A stretch of DNA of 64,000 nt from Cardiocondyla obscurior (GCF_019399895.1 NC_091872.1:5650395-5714394), one strand, 5' to 3'; counted from the stretch's first letter, positions 1 through 12,788 are shown. The notes: generated by a model not told the origin, from the letters alone. Numbers and translations: made by a program.

Positions 1-2578
1 TATAAATATATGAGTATCGTGAAACGTCATTAACTTTTTCCGTGTCTCTTTTGTCACAACGAATAGACGCTCATTGCGCTCTCTCGGCCGCGTTATTAAT
101 CATACAATAGAGAATAATTCTCTTCCATGCGGCAGGTGCACCCGCATTAAGACCATTCTTCCCGCGACCCGCGCCCCTTTTTTATCCACGCTACTCCCGG
201 TCCATTAGCCGATAGTTGACTTAATGCCGGCTCGATCATTCGATTACAGCGCGACGGGGGCCTCGCCACTCCGTTTTCGTCGCGAAAGTTTCGAGTTTCC
301 GCCTGCCGATTAAGTTAAAATGCAATTTCCTCTCGCGCCTCCTCCCTCCCGCGCTCTTTCCGCCCCCTGAACGCAGCATCGACGGGGATCGTCGTGTTTC
401 TCCCGGCACGGTTTCTTTCTCTCGTCATAACTCTTTGCCCTTCGAGAACGAAGTCGCAAACTTTCGGCGCAATCACTGGCGAGGGTTTCTCGCTATTATG
501 ACGCTTATTGTTCTTTTACTACGCGAAATGAAGCGGGAGGGGTCGTGCTCGCAAGCAGATGAGGTCAATCAGCCACTGTTCCCTATCGAATAAAACCCCT
601 GCCCCCCTCTACTTTTTTTCGCTGCTGAATGATAACGAAGAAATAAAAAGGGAAAAAACCGAGAATACGCCAGGGACCAACTTCGCCGCTATTTTTTTCC
701 GTCTACGGCTTCTCCGGTTAATTTAGAGCGCATTGTTTTACGACAAAAATATTGAGATTATATTTTACGCATTACTTCAACAATTTTCTAAAAGCGTAGA
801 GACCCAGAATCCTATTTATGTAATGTGAACACGCGACGACATTAACTTTTAAACAATGCAAAAGCTGTTAGTTTACTTATTAATTAATTTAAAACAATTA
901 TGTTAAAATGTAATGAGAAGTTGCGTAATAAAACTTAATTAAGAGAAAACCTCTCAGACGCTGGTTTATTTTGTGGTGTTTGAAAGGTAATATTCAACTA
1001 AGAATATCTGCGCGATTGTTGCGCGACGAATCGATCGGAATAATTGTAAATGCCGGCTATGTAGAAACGACCTACGAAATATTCAATCAAGACGCGGCCG
1101 AATGAATATTTATAAACGCGGAAAGTAATGAAATAGCGCTCCTTGTTTCTGTCAAATTTTATTGCGAAACCTCAAGACCGCAAAGGATCTCCACGGGACT
1201 GAACAAAATCACGAAAAACGGACAACGCATTGATAAACCTGCCAAGAGCAGAAATGGAAATACATTCATTCGCGCGTAATTGTATACGAGATAAAATAAA
1301 TAAAAATATTTTGTTATTGAAATAACAATTAGCTGAAATTAAATATAAAATTTTTAATTAAGTTTCATCATTTACGAGTGAAACTTTTTCCTAAACTTTT
1401 TATTAGTCACGACGCAATGCGCGCAGAACGTGATATTACAATCGAGCGTAATAATCAACTGCTACACAATTTTAAATATCGCCGTTTGCGTCGTTTCGAC
1501 GCGACAAATTAATATTAAAAAAAAAAAATTTAAAAATAAAATACAAACAAATTACGTTTATAAACGAACATTATTAATTTATCGTTCTTCTCGATTAACA
1601 CACAAAAAATTGATATTTTAATCAATTTTTTAATATTTGTCTTTCGTTTAATTACCAGAACGCATTAGCTTGCAGTGTCCCAACGTTCTCGCGATCGCGG
1701 GGATTAATCGAGCATTTTCCATCGACACGCGAAATGATCGAAACCGTCGATCGGAAATTCCGTCTGCGGCGGTAGGCGTGTTTGCGAGCTGCACGACGAC
1801 ACGCACGATAAGGCTTTAGGTAGCGCGCTATGCGAAACCCCTGGAAATTTATAACCTGACGCGGCCCGGTTTTTTAATGTCATACGCGTCGCGATTTACG
1901 CGCGAGTGCATGAAACTGGGTTGCTGTGGTGCGGTCCGGTCGTCATCGCTGCGAAACATGCTGAATATCATCGGGCTCGTTGCACTATCGATCCCTGATG
2001 CCGAGGCAATCGAGTGATTGCTCATCGCGGCGCTTTCATCCTGATAACCACGCGGGCGCATTTTTTTCTCCCCCCCCCCCTCCCGATAGGCATCGCGATA
2101 TAATCATCGTCAAAAATAGCCAAAGGCTCTGTAGCGCAAATTTTGCCCCGCACACGTGGAAAAATTTATTACAGATTATGTTTCGATCTCCGCTCCTCGA
2201 TCTCGGGCGCACTTCGTGCCTCTTCTCTCTTTCACCCGCGTCTCGCATCCTCTTCCATAATTCTTGTCGCTCCACAAATGAGAACTAGGCGGTTGCGTGC
2301 CAAGCCGCGGCACGAGTCACGTTTCATTTTATTGAAACGCCACCTTTCCATTCGCGGATGGGCTGTCGGAAATTGCAGGTAAATTCTTTACGAGCGGCCG
2401 GCATGAAAGCCACAATTCAACGTTTCAACGAGGCCCCGCCGTTTCGGAGGGTGAAAACGAGTGGTTACGAGATCGAGGAACAATGGGCGAATTGCGAGAG
2501 GAAAAGGTATTTGCGCCGCGGCGATTTCGCGAGATGATGGACGCGAGTTCGCCGGGATTTCGCACCGCTGATCTTCGA
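1..2578. other. Noncoding stretch, no gene seen
   Basis: No recognisable coding exon or RNA gene. The first 700 bases are pyrimidine-rich and CpG-containing. Bases about 720-960 and 1270-1620 are AT-rich with TTAATTAA-like words. A T7 run followed by a C-rich tract lies near 2061-2083. The short open frames on both strands around 1850-2380 overlap one another and show no domain, so I treat them as chance. Confidence 0.6.
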
Positions 2579-2604
2579 TTTTTTTTTTTTTTTTTTTTTT
2601 TTTT
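2579..2604. repeat. T26 homopolymer
   Basis: Uninterrupted run of 26 T on the plus strand. No target duplication or SINE-like body was noticed beside it, so it reads as a simple homopolymer rather than a retroposon tail. Confidence 0.9.
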
Positions 2605-3618
2605 CCACTGAAAGCTCTTTCAATTCATGGACTTATTAAAACTCCTTCCGCATCGCTCTCATTGTCGCGTGTAATATTTATACATACGAATAAATAATTT
2701 TAAAAGCTAGGTAATTATTCTTGCAGAGCATTCGATTAAAAATTATTGATCTCGTAAGATTTTACTTTGCGAACCGAGCGACTTTCTAAATCTATAGAGT
2801 GCACTACACTTGAGTGCGGATTCAGCAACGGTCGCGAATAGGAATCAGATTTCTGCAGGAGTGATGCAAAAAGGGAGAACGTAAGCAGGTTTCCAACTCG
2901 ACGGAAAATATTTTTTCATAATTATGCGTGGTGAAACTAATCGTATAAATTAATTGTGGCACGCGGCGAGAAAAAAGGGACACAGAACGGAAACGCGAGG
3001 AGACGTTAACGAGGCGAACGCTTGAAAGGGCTTCGGACATTCTCTTAGCTTACAAAAAAAAGGGAAAAAAATTAGATTAAAATGCAAAGCCTGCTTCTGT
3101 GGACCGAGGTGCTTGGCCTTGACGAGATCGTCTCCTTTGACGGGCATGAAAAACCGGCTGACGAACACGCGTCGACTCTTTTCGTTGCGTTCTGCATGCA
3201 AAACGCTTTTTAATTAATCCGCGAAATATGCAGTTTAGAGCGAACGGAGCGGGACCGCCGTCTAATGGTAATGGAATTCCAATTAGAGTTTACATTCTTT
3301 ATGGGCGAACGCGGAAATGAACAAACATCGGCCGATAGCGATGAGCATCAAAGCGTGCTGCGAGCGGCTGTTACGCCCGCATTTAATTAGCTCCTTGCCT
3401 GCAATATCGAGCGGGGTCGCACTTTCGGCGACCGACACCGCAACCGGCCGCGTTATCGCGTTAATTACCGGAGTGATGGAGTGGCAACATGCCAAACAAA
3501 AAAATGTAAGTTTCTTCTGCGACGGAAACACTTCAGTGTTTCCAAAACGCAATTGTCACACGTGGCATTAATAAAAAAGAAGTGTAAATTAATTTTTATA
3601 TTTAAACCACTTTGTTTC
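2605..3618. other. Noncoding stretch with enhancer-like block
   Basis: No gene recognised. Bases about 3230-3500 are free of simple repeats and carry TAATGG, CCAATTAG, TTTAATTAG and TTAATTACC words among GC-rich sequence, a texture common in insect developmental enhancers. This is inference from texture only. Confidence 0.35.
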
Positions 3619-3639
3619 TTTTTTTTTTTTTTTTTTTTT
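3619..3639. repeat. T21 homopolymer
   Basis: Run of 21 T after a broken TTTGTTTC lead-in. Simple sequence. Confidence 0.9.
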
Positions 3640-6342
3640 AACGTTACTCGATGAAGCGAGAATTTCGTTGCACTTTGCTTGTCCGATCCGATTTATCTAA
3701 TTTATTCTAGAAATAAAAAAGTTTAAATTATTTCACGCGGGTTCGACATTGCGGGAAGGGATCACGCAAAGTTTGTCGCGCCGCCCGCGGTTTTCAGTGG
3801 GCGAGCTTCCCGCGGCGCAAAAAGGATTTACTTTTCGCTGCTCTCGTGCGTGTATAAGGAAACCACAGGACGTGAATCCGTGCCACTAGCGCGTAATTAC
3901 GACGGGAAATGCGCGCGATGCGTTGTAACGTCAACAAATGTTTGGTCGACACACTACGTGGGCGCGAGGACCGTCCGGCGTATCGAAATTTCGTCAGATT
4001 TCGGGGGAGTCGACGATCCGCTGCCAATACCAATGCGCTCGGCAGTTCAATTAATTTTCAGCTAAGCGTATGAATTATATCGAATGCGTAGCGACGGCCG
4101 GTGCACTCTCGTCGCTTCCCAATTAACACCCCGCATTAATATCACATCTGTTAGCGTTGCGCTATTCGATATTCCGCCGGGATTTATTTCACTTACGAGA
4201 TGTTACAAGTGAAACAATCAGCGGATAATTGTCGGGAAAGAGAATATTTCTCTCTCTCCCCCATGGACAATACTTGTCATTTTCAAGACGATAATGAACG
4301 AACGCGGAAAGTAACAATTATATTGTTTAACGTTTATTATTCATTTATAACCGCGGACTTAAATTCTACAACGTATTTTTTTACTAAGTCGTGAAAAAAA
4401 ATATCGAGTGACGACAAAGTTGATTTTAAATTCTACGATCCTAATTAATCAGTCGTGTTTAATTAACGTTAATTTTTCGGTGTAACCAGTGAAAACGAAA
4501 GTACGAACTTTGTGTATTCTACTCTTATGAAAGTTTCATCGTCACTTTTCGAGGTGGATATTCTATGGCGCACGCGCCCTATAACTTTGTATTAATTTGT
4601 TTCGCGAGTTTTCAATGTCATATCGAGCGCTCGCTTTATAGTCTATCTTGGACGGTAATTGCGCCACTTAAATCATTGCAGAAATATACGAATTAATATG
4701 CGAATGTTGCCACGTGACTGGAAAATTTTTTGCGGCAAGCCCCGTCAACGTTTCGTTGACACGAGCGGAAATTGGCGTTCACGTGTATCAGTCGCGCGTA
4801 AATCACGTTTGCGTCGAAATTGCCGGCGCTTGCTCGCCGAACGAGACGTCCCTTCGAAAACGATTTGCGTTTTCGCTCCTTAAATCCGAAGTCTTGATTT
4901 ATTCGCGTCCGCTAGGGACAGCGGCGCGAGATGGGCATCAATTAACATCAAATTAATTAGCCGCGTGGATGAACCGAGCTGCTCAGCTTCCTAGCAACCG
5001 ACAAGCTAAGACAGCCAACTTGAAATTTAACTTGCGCATCGCGTCGCGGCTTCAACGCTGCCGACGTGAACTATTCGCGTCAAGATGGATCGCGCTAATG
5101 GATTAACGTTCCTACGACGCGTTTCATTTGTGTGCGTGCGCTTCATTAATGGGATTAAAAATATAATCAACGAATTTCCTTGAGCAGTCGAAATTCAAGA
5201 GCACTTAATCCAAAGATTATCATTTAAAATGCATGAGAATCAATCGCGCGGTTGGTTTCTATTGTACCGGTCTTGTTTCGTATTTTTTTTTATCGAGAGC
5301 GAAAAATTAAATTTTAATTAACTTAACCATTAGAATATTCTTTCTTTTTTTCGCTTATTAAAACGTTTAAGGTAATGCGAATCGATCTTCCGGGAATGAA
5401 TAATGTAATGCTGTCATGATACACACAGATCTAATGACTTTTAATCACAGGGGAGAAAGAGAGGTTTAAAACGGACGTGTAGGAGAAAAACTGGGCTCGG
5501 TCTCGAAGGATTAGAGGTACACGTCAAAAAAATTATTATCATTCCATCGTGATACTTAACGAACGAAAGGCGTGCCGAGGTAATCTTTCGAATATTTTAT
5601 CGTACGAGAAGAAACATATTAGCAGGTCATTCGCGTCTCACACCTGTCGTTTCTTATCTCGACGACGCGACCATCGTATTATCGCAAGTCCGTCTGTGGA
5701 AATTAATCAAAGAAAACAGACTATCGCCGCGAGGTAAGCGAGGTTATTAAATCTACCCGCGTGCTTCGCATGAGTGATAATGCCATGTTTTGATCGCTGT
5801 CGGCCCGGAAATTCCACCCATTTAATTACATTTATTATCGCAAAGTGATAACGGATAACTAATAACGTCTAGAGGGCCACGGAGAGCCGAAATAAACGCG
5901 CGACTTCAGGCCGCGTGCTCTAATCAATGTTTGCACCTCGCCCGGCGTTTCAAACGGGCAAGTCATATTTTATACTCGTATCTGTGCAAACTGACTTTGT
6001 CAAGTTGCATATCGTTGCCGTGCGCCGTACCGCGTCACGCTTGACGTTAACAAGACGTTTGTGTCTGTCACGGGTATCACCATTGCTTCAGGCGGATTCA
6101 TCCGACGAGGCAACATTTACACTTCCCCGACAGCGCGAGGTGACATTTAGATTTTCATTTGACAAAAGGGACTGATTAATTCATTAGCGTTAAGTCTGTA
6201 CATCGCGAATATGTCTACGCAAAAGCCGCGTGGAATTGTATCTCAACGAGAAGGCAAGCGTTAAAAGAAACAAAAAAAAAACATTCATGCTAAGTTTCCC
6301 GCAAGTCTTCGTTGAGAATGATTGCGCTGGAAACGGTATATC
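3640..6342. other. Noncoding stretch, no gene seen
   Basis: Mixed composition with many CGCG words and TAATTA words (for example near 4045, 4440 and 4955). Several frames of 60-85 codons overlap on opposite strands near 3790-4070, 4660-4960 and 5930-6175. None shows a domain and most do not begin with ATG. AT-rich patches lie near 4380-4480 and 5280-5370. Confidence 0.55.
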
Positions 6343-6360
6343 TTTTTTTTTTTTTTTTTT
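6343..6360. repeat. T18 homopolymer
   Basis: Run of 18 T. It creates the poly-Phe and poly-Lys stretches in the overlapping short frames on the two strands there, which is a reason to disregard those frames. Confidence 0.9.
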
Positions 6361-7161
6361 AAGCTCCTGCAACATTGTCGGATGTTTGCGATTCCGCACG
6401 GAACATGAAGACTTGACAAGGCGCGTTTAGTGTTTTCTGTTATAAAGTTAATTCGAGAATTTCTCAGAGAGCGAGGGAGTTCTCCCAAGTGTACACTAAA
6501 ACTTTTGGCAGCATTAAGAAACCAGGAAAAAGCAATGAACTTCGGGCGAGCAAGTAGAGTCCGTCTTGAACGAACTCATATATAATTGTACACATATATA
6601 CCTTTTGTTCTTTACTTATATTTAAATTTTTTACTCTTTCGAGGAACGTTCCGCGAGAAAGGAATTAATTTTGTGTTGCCTCACGCTATTAAAAAAAACG
6701 TGTATCGGTTATTATAATATTTTTGTAAAATTAACAAAAAAATCTAACGCGTTAAAAGTATTTATACTTTTTATATTCGCATATTTAATAATTTTTATTT
6801 CAATGTTTTCTTACAAGAAAGACGCTTGCAAGCGCACGTCGATCCGCGTTACACCGCGCTTCGGCTTTTTCTCAGGCGCCGCTCCGCTGTCTTCGGGAAG
6901 CGAATATAGGACAGCCACGGGGCGAGAGAGCGTTCACCTCCCGTGTAGTACCACGGGGCGTTTTACGAAATTTGCATCAAACTGCGAGAGTGTATCCGCC
7001 GATGACTTCAGCGGCGATTTTTGCTCGACGAGCAGTTAGGCCGCCGCGATACTCTTGGGATTCTTTAACAATTCTGGACGGTCCATCTCGCGATACGAGA
7101 TAACGAATTTATGAAAGAAAAAGAAATAAGGATGCGTTAGAAATTATTTGACGGGTAACGT
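6361..7161. other. Noncoding stretch, no gene seen
   Basis: AT-rich sequence at about 6560-6810 gives way to more balanced, CpG-containing sequence from about 6820. The plus-strand frame at 6671-7039 begins with TTG and spans this change in composition. No domain was recognised. Confidence 0.5.
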
Positions 7162-7749
7162 TTAAATATCGAATGTCGACGATGCTCGAGGCTCTCTGAC
7201 TTCGAGAATGCGAAGTCGCAATAAAAGCAAGGACAAAGAATGTTCGGACCGACGTGCGCGAATAGGAGCTGTTGATCTCAGAAAATATTCTTCGGCCTTG
7301 TCTTTGAGAGCAAGTACACCTGCGAGCACACACGGGGTGTCGACGTTGAAGCGCATTGGGAATCGTGAATACACTTGAAGGGTATAGCGACGGCTACTTT
7401 CTACGTACGCGATTCCACGAAACAAAAGGAATTCACAATGAGCGAGTTCCGTTCGGTGCCAAAGCTTCAATCGTAAATCGAAAACTTTCGTCCCTTTCAC
7501 GTCCCCGGAATCCGATCCGCTTTCGTAGACGTCGACTTCGCCCGCGTATTCTACCTCGAAACCGTCGATCTCCCAGCTAGTGAAAATACCACAGACTGAT
7601 CGGACCTGACGAGGGCCTAGGTACAAGTGGAAGATTACATCGCAATTCTTAGGGATTAGCACTCTCGCGTTCTCAAAAAATTCGATCGTCTTTACACTTT
7701 TAGGTGAACGGAAGCATACGATGGAAATCAATTTCGAAAAGCTTTGCAA
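7162..7749 (-). pseudogene. Unidentified 195-codon open frame, possible exon or gene remnant
   Basis: This is the longest uninterrupted frame in the window. It begins at a TTG codon. Two codons upstream is an in-frame TAA (7755-7753), and the first in-frame ATG comes only near 7350, so it cannot be a complete gene as it stands. The middle part (about 7380-7560) shows mild coding character: many codons start with G, amino-acid use is mixed, and there is an acidic Glu/Asp/Ser-rich stretch. A polypyrimidine tract ending in AATCAG sits on the minus strand at about 7786-7770 and looks like a splice acceptor, but an exon starting there would meet the TAA in this frame. Composition changes sharply to AT-rich beyond 7750. 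I recognise no family. It may be a decayed gene fragment, an exon using another acceptor, or chance. Confidence 0.25.
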
Positions 7750-8200
7750 ATGTTAAAAAATATTTTACACTGATTAAAAAAAAAAAGAGATTTTGTTGAT
7801 TTAGCATTGTCTAAAAAGAAAATTTATTTTATACGATTTTATAAATTAATAGCTTAAAAAAATTATTAACATATTACTTAAAAGAAAATTAATTGTATAA
7901 ATTTTATTGAAAATAATATTTGTATTTAAGAATTAAAAACACGCCGAGCTTTTAAATGATAGAAGAAATAGGTGAATTTATTAAATAATAATTTTTCACC
8001 GTCAGGAAATAACTCTGCAACTTTTTGTCCCCGAAAACTAGTAGAAAGATCATGTAATAGTCAGACATTCCGAGATGCAAGTGGGAAGCTCACAAACTAC
8101 CTCGGCGTTCTTGGATTTTTAAAAAAACAATTTCAACATATCTCTGTAGAACATCTTCGTAGGTAGTAGGGAAGCGAAACGGGCGTCGCAAACTTTCCGG
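7750..8200. other. AT-rich spacer
   Basis: Strongly AT-rich from 7750 to about 7990, then mixed. It carries A-runs and no recognisable gene. It borders the long open frame on one side and the GC-rich block on the other. Confidence 0.6.
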
Positions 8201-8842
8201 AGTAGGGCATTGTGCTAAATTAACAACAGGAGAATGGACACTATCGCACTCGCAGAAAACGAGCCTTCCCCCTTCGCCTTTATCTGCGCTAGTTTCCTAT
8301 CCGGCAAAGATATCACGTTGTAAATTGAACACTGCGATCTCACCTGCGCGAAACGTTCTCGCAAAAACATATACAAGCACACTCGCACTTCGAAATAGTA
8401 AGCTTCTCTACCTTGTCCAGGTCGGTGTCGATCCGCGGAACCGATCGGTCGGCAGTCACTACTCCTTCGCGAAAGGATTCTTCACCCCGTCGTTTCCTCG
8501 CGTCCTTTCCTTCGTCTTCGAGGTTCAACGAACTTGACGGTCCTCCTTACTCTTCCATCGACCCTGAATACTCGCGAGCGGAGTGGTCCAGAGGTTATCG
8601 CGCGTGCATCACCCGCGTGGCTTACTTACTTCCGCGGAGCGTTATCGACGAGGCGCACGCAGGCACGCAATGGCACGAAACGACGTGCGTCGCGACGCTA
8701 CCGGCACTGACGGTCACGTAGTTAACCGGGCGACGGCGGGAGGCGAACTGGACCGAGCGTAGGAGGCAGCCTCCGGCCGCTGCTGCGTGTACGATCTGCT
8801 GTCGGCCGCTCTCGCCGGCGACGAGAACAGCCACCGCGACGA

Positions 8843-8880
<38 letters not shown>

Positions 8881-9195
8881 CTCGTAGCGGCCATGGCGCG
8901 ACGCGGAAGCCGCCGGAGCGCCCTCATCTCTTCCACCCCGTCTCACCCTCCCGGCGACTCCGGCTCCGTGTCGTTTCATCTCGTTTCAACCGCCCAACGG
9001 CACCGTCCTCCTCTCGACCGCCCGGTAGAACTATCTCCCCACTATTCTATCGATCCTACGGGAGAGGCCCTCCGCGTTCCATTTGCCTCGTTCGAGCGGA
9101 GGCTGCGAATCGCGCTCGGACCACCGCGAGGGAAGGCTCGAAGAGGGTTGCACGGCGAGGAGAAGACAGTTTGTCGGCGGGTTAATTCCTTATAA
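8201..9195. promoter_or_regulatory. GC-rich block, possible promoter or first exon
   Basis: About 1 kb that is clearly richer in G+C than its surroundings, with sharp AT-rich sequence on both sides. It contains a (GACGCC)6 repeat. On the minus strand an ATG at 8894-8892 sits in a strong context (GCGCCATGGCC). It opens a frame of about 90 codons whose first 30 residues are mostly Gly, Val and Ala, ending in VLVAG, which would score as a signal-peptide-like leader. Much of that leader comes from the hexamer repeat, so it may be an artefact. Plus-strand frames over the same bases are Arg/Ser/Pro-rich and unconvincing. No canonical GTAAGT donor was found on the minus strand. Direction and function are unresolved. 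Confidence 0.3.
8844..8879. repeat. (GACGCC)6 microsatellite
   Basis: Six perfect tandem copies of the hexamer GACGCC, preceded by GAC triplets. It reads as Asp-Ala repeats on plus and Gly-Val repeats on minus. Confidence 0.95.
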
Positions 9196-10223
9196 AGTTC
9201 TTTCCCCGAGGCGTGAGAAATTGGATTGTTAATGGATCAGCCCGCGTTTATCGACAGGAATAAGCTCGCGAGGAGCTTAATACTGCCAATGAACGCGTCG
9301 AAAGTGAATTAAGCGTCAATATTGCGATCGGTAACAATATACTTTTTTATAACATGATTGAGCGCGGGGGAAAAAGCACGAGTAATCTCTTGATCGGCAA
9401 AATTAAATATTTCTCCGCCGATGTCGATCCAATCCATTCGCGATAAACTCGAGAAAATAAAAAAATACGTAGAAAATGCAACAGCGCTAGAAAATAATAC
9501 TTATCTCGTATACATTTCCTTAAAATAATTCCATAAAAAAAAACTTAATATGTGTATAATAATCATAATAACTTCTATATTTTCGATCGAGAAAAAAATT
9601 TCTTTTAGATTAACCGTAAAATAATTTATATATATTTTTGATTATAGAAAAATTTTCTAAGGATTATTTTTAAACAAATAATTTTTGGAATTTCAGTAAA
9701 CTTACAAGTTTCAAAGAGGTCAGGCGCTAAATTTCTATTCTCACCCGCGGAAATAGCAGGCCGATCGAAATGGGATATGTCGAGCGCATCCGCGTGCGGA
9801 GGGAAAGGGAAAGTAGCCCTTAGAATTCTCCCTGTCCTCCTCTCCGTACGTCACAGCGGATTTTCCGATTGTATGCTCGCGAGAGGATCGCAGAATCCAG
9901 GCGATTCACTCTCCCGCGTATCGTGACGCACGCTGTCCGATTACATGATTGCGGAGAAACCTAAGCGCGCAGGTTGTATCGATCCTCTGTATTCGCACTC
10001 TGTATTAGTATTACATGTGGTTGCTTGATTTCCATGACACATTTGCATTAAATTCCCGATCCCGATATTAAGCAAGTTAAACTCGAATTAGAGAGCCTGT
10101 CACATTAAACGTTAAGCGCGGCATTTTACAGCTGAACGGAGGGAAATTAATTATTAATTATTTAACGATCTAAAGTGGCGGTACGCGCAAAGTGTTGGCT
10201 TTCAGAGATTTTCTTTTTTTTTC
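9196..10223. other. Noncoding stretch, no gene seen
   Basis: Unique-looking sequence. A small inverted repeat lies at 9261-9279 (7-bp arms TAAGCTC/GAGCTTA, 5-nt loop). Bases about 9440-9680 are AT-rich; the flanks are CpG-containing. No coding signal. Confidence 0.55.
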
Positions 10224-10238
10224 TTTTTTTTTTTTTTT
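10224..10238. repeat. T15 homopolymer
   Basis: Run of 15 T just after a T9 run interrupted by one C. Confidence 0.85.
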
Positions 10239-11758
10239 AAGTCGCTTTTCGGCCGCAGTGAAGTCCCACGTAACGACTCGGATTTACACCGGCAGATAGC
10301 TCGCGCCTGGAGCTCTGTACACCGGAAGTTATTCGCGTCATCCGAGTTTGCTGTAGAGAGAGATCGGCTGAACTCTCTGAGATCAGAGCGCACAGGTTTC
10401 TCCGGCCGTGTCGGGTTCGCATCGCGGGGGCCCACACCTTCGCGACGAGATTTATGAAGCGTGATAGCGCCGCCGACACCCGAGTCCGGAAGAGGCTGCC
10501 AGACGCGCCGGTTAGATTCGCTCGCCGGAATTTTTCCGCGTTTCCCGGTAGCATGTACGTGGCGCGGATCCTCGTTTCTCGCCTACAAAATGACGAGGAG
10601 ATTCTTTAAAAGATACGTTTTATCGCCCACTTCTCGTATGACGTTTTTCCGACGTTTGTCTCCTGCAAGTTAAAATTTTTTTTTTTACTTTTTATTTTTT
10701 ATTTTTATTTTTCTTAGAATAGAGAAATTCTCTAACATGCAATTTATAAGATTATTATCTCCCCCTTTTTTACGTCGCTTTTATTTCTCGCTGTTTGGTT
10801 TTTAGGATGAACAGTGGCGTGAAATATTTTTTTTTCTTCCGCCACTTATCACATGCATAGATATGTACAAGGCCCGCGCGCGTGATATATCTTCTCTTGC
10901 TGGGTTAAACGAGTCGTATCGACAGAAACTCGAGTGTCTTTAAAACGTTGGGACATTCCCGCGGTCGCTCGTGGTCGTCGAACTGAAAAGGGAGATAAAG
11001 AAGGGGACAAATGCGAACGTCGGCGTGGAACGAGAGCTAAGAAAATTTACGGGGTAACACGAGAAAGAAAGTAAGAGAACGAGAGAAAAGGACGAGGGAA
11101 CGGCGGCAACTTGGAAGACCTGCAAAAAAGATTGCGATGGACGTTAAATAGAATTGACTCACGTAGGAAGTTACAATCGGCGAATTCGGTCATCCTTTTA
11201 CTCAAATGGATTAGCAAAGCCTTTTTTATTTTCTTTTTCTTTTCTCTTCTTTTTATTTTTATATATATAATCGAATAATTTGTGAACACAAAAACAAATT
11301 GTTAAAAAAAATAGAGCTTGTCCACCAGGACGGTTACAAAAAATGTCTCGGATTTTTATCTTCTCCCAAGTATGGCATAATCGACGATGTTAGCCAGAGA
11401 ATCTCATTTTTCTCGATCGCATCTAATCCAAATTTAAAAACAGCTTCTCTCCGCGCGCCGAAGAAAATTATAAATGTACGCTCAAGACGCAAATTGAAGA
11501 ACATAGGCGTGAAAGTTGACGACGGCGTCCGGAGAAATTTATGGTCGAAGTCGCGTAGTTGGAGAGTGGAATTGCTCATCGGGCTAGTTCCGTAATAACG
11601 AAGATTTCGCGAAATGGATAAAGTACGCGCCGCGAGGCAAGAGCCGCGATGGATCGATGGATTCGACCTGTTTCCGCCTGCACCTGGGGACGCGACGCGT
11701 TCCGCAATCTCGCAGAAAATTATTATCGATATTCACGTACGACGTGTAGTTTTTTTTC
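10239..11758. other. Noncoding stretch, no gene seen
   Basis: GC-balanced at 10240-10670, then T-rich and AT-rich with purine-rich sections (about 10980-11110). Overlapping short frames on both strands at 10200-10670 and 11290-11600 show no domain. Confidence 0.5.
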
Positions 11759-11782
11759 TTTTTTTTTTTTTTTTTTTTTTTT
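11759..11782. repeat. T24 homopolymer
   Basis: Run of 24 T preceded by T8 and one C. Simple sequence. Confidence 0.9.
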
Positions 11783-12499
11783 CTTTCCTTACATGCGAAT
11801 TGAAAAGCACGGCGTATTTTTAATCTCGATTCTCGTTCCCCAGGGTTCAAAATTACAATTTCTATTTCGCTTATTAATCCTATAACGCCTTTCCCGTCAC
11901 TTTGTAACGCGGAATTTTCAATGAGGTGTTGTTCATTTACGTCTTTTGCCTGACCCTCCCCCAACGTGCCGAGAATAAATCACGACTGAATTTATTCTCG
12001 CCAACTTAATTTTTTACCTGTCAATTATTCGCGATAAACGCGATATTGGCTCGAACAGCTGATTGATCACTATCAATTTCGTCCATCCGCGCGCGTGAAC
12101 GACCGATTGATTCATATTGCTCGATGGCGACCGTTGGTTTGGTGACACCCGCCGACAATTTCTCTCAATTTCTGTTTACTTTCGAACGACGCTGATTCGC
12201 GAACATACGCAAGCGGATAGTCCGACTCCATTCGCGTTAATTGAAGACTCGGGGATGTCTCCGCGCACACAATACTACCCGTCGATTCCTTCTATTCGCG
12301 CGCACTCTCCTCCTCCCCCTTGGAAGAGCCGCGCTTCCCTTTTCCCTCTTGCCTATCGCGAAAATTGCCAACGTTGATTGCATGGATAGAGTACAAAGCT
12401 CAGTGAAGCGTGCGTTGAACTAATTGTAAGTGAAAATTAAAACTTCGTTAGCCTCGCCGCCTACGTTGACTTCGCCTACCTATCCCCTCTCGGAGACGG
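11783..12499. other. Noncoding stretch, no gene seen
   Basis: Mixed composition with ATTGATTCAT-like words. Short frames at 12117-12423 are Ser/Pro/Arg-rich and unconvincing. Confidence 0.5.
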
Positions 12500-12740
12500 C
12501 TAAATATCACTCGATGAAAGCGCAGCTGAAATTGCAAAAGGAAACAGGGCCCCGGCGCTTGCACGAAACGGGGGCGCGCTATTAGCGTGATAATTAATGG
12601 CCCGGCAGAAAGAAGGACGGGGAGATTGATAACCGTAATTAGAGGGACAATGAATGTACACGCGTTATTTTTACCGGCTACTTGATAAAACGCCCTGGCG
12701 ACACGCTACTCCGAGTGATAATTACGTGAGCTTGTTGCAT
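12500..12740. promoter_or_regulatory. Enhancer-like block
   Basis: A 240-bp stretch without simple repeats in which several homeodomain-type words (GATAATTAATGG, CCGTAATTAGAG, GATAATTACG) are interleaved with GC-rich sequence. It ends just before a T-rich tract. The call rests on texture; conservation is untested. Confidence 0.3.
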
Positions 12741-12772
12741 AATTACAAACTTTTTGATAACGCTTTTTTTTC

Positions 12773-12788
12773 TTTTTTTTTTTTTTTT
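12773..12788. repeat. T16 homopolymer
   Basis: Run of 16 T preceded by T-runs broken by one C. Confidence 0.9.

Noticed and set aside
6671..7039. 122-codon plus-strand frame
   Set aside because: Begins at TTG and spans an abrupt AT-rich to GC-balanced change; no domain.
7770..7786. Splice-acceptor-like T11-AATCAG on minus strand
   Set aside because: An exon from here meets a stop codon within the frame of the long open region before it begins.
8579..8596. GAGTGGTCCAGAGGTTAT resembling the start of a tRNA A box
   Set aside because: No B box or acceptor-stem pairing follows.
8787..9185. 132-codon plus-strand frame with Asp-Ala repeats
   Set aside because: Its first part is the GACGCC microsatellite; the rest is Arg/Ser/Pro-rich GC-driven sequence with no domain.
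11584..11964. 126-codon minus-strand frame
   Set aside because: Contains a long poly-Lys stretch encoded by the T24 run; no domain.
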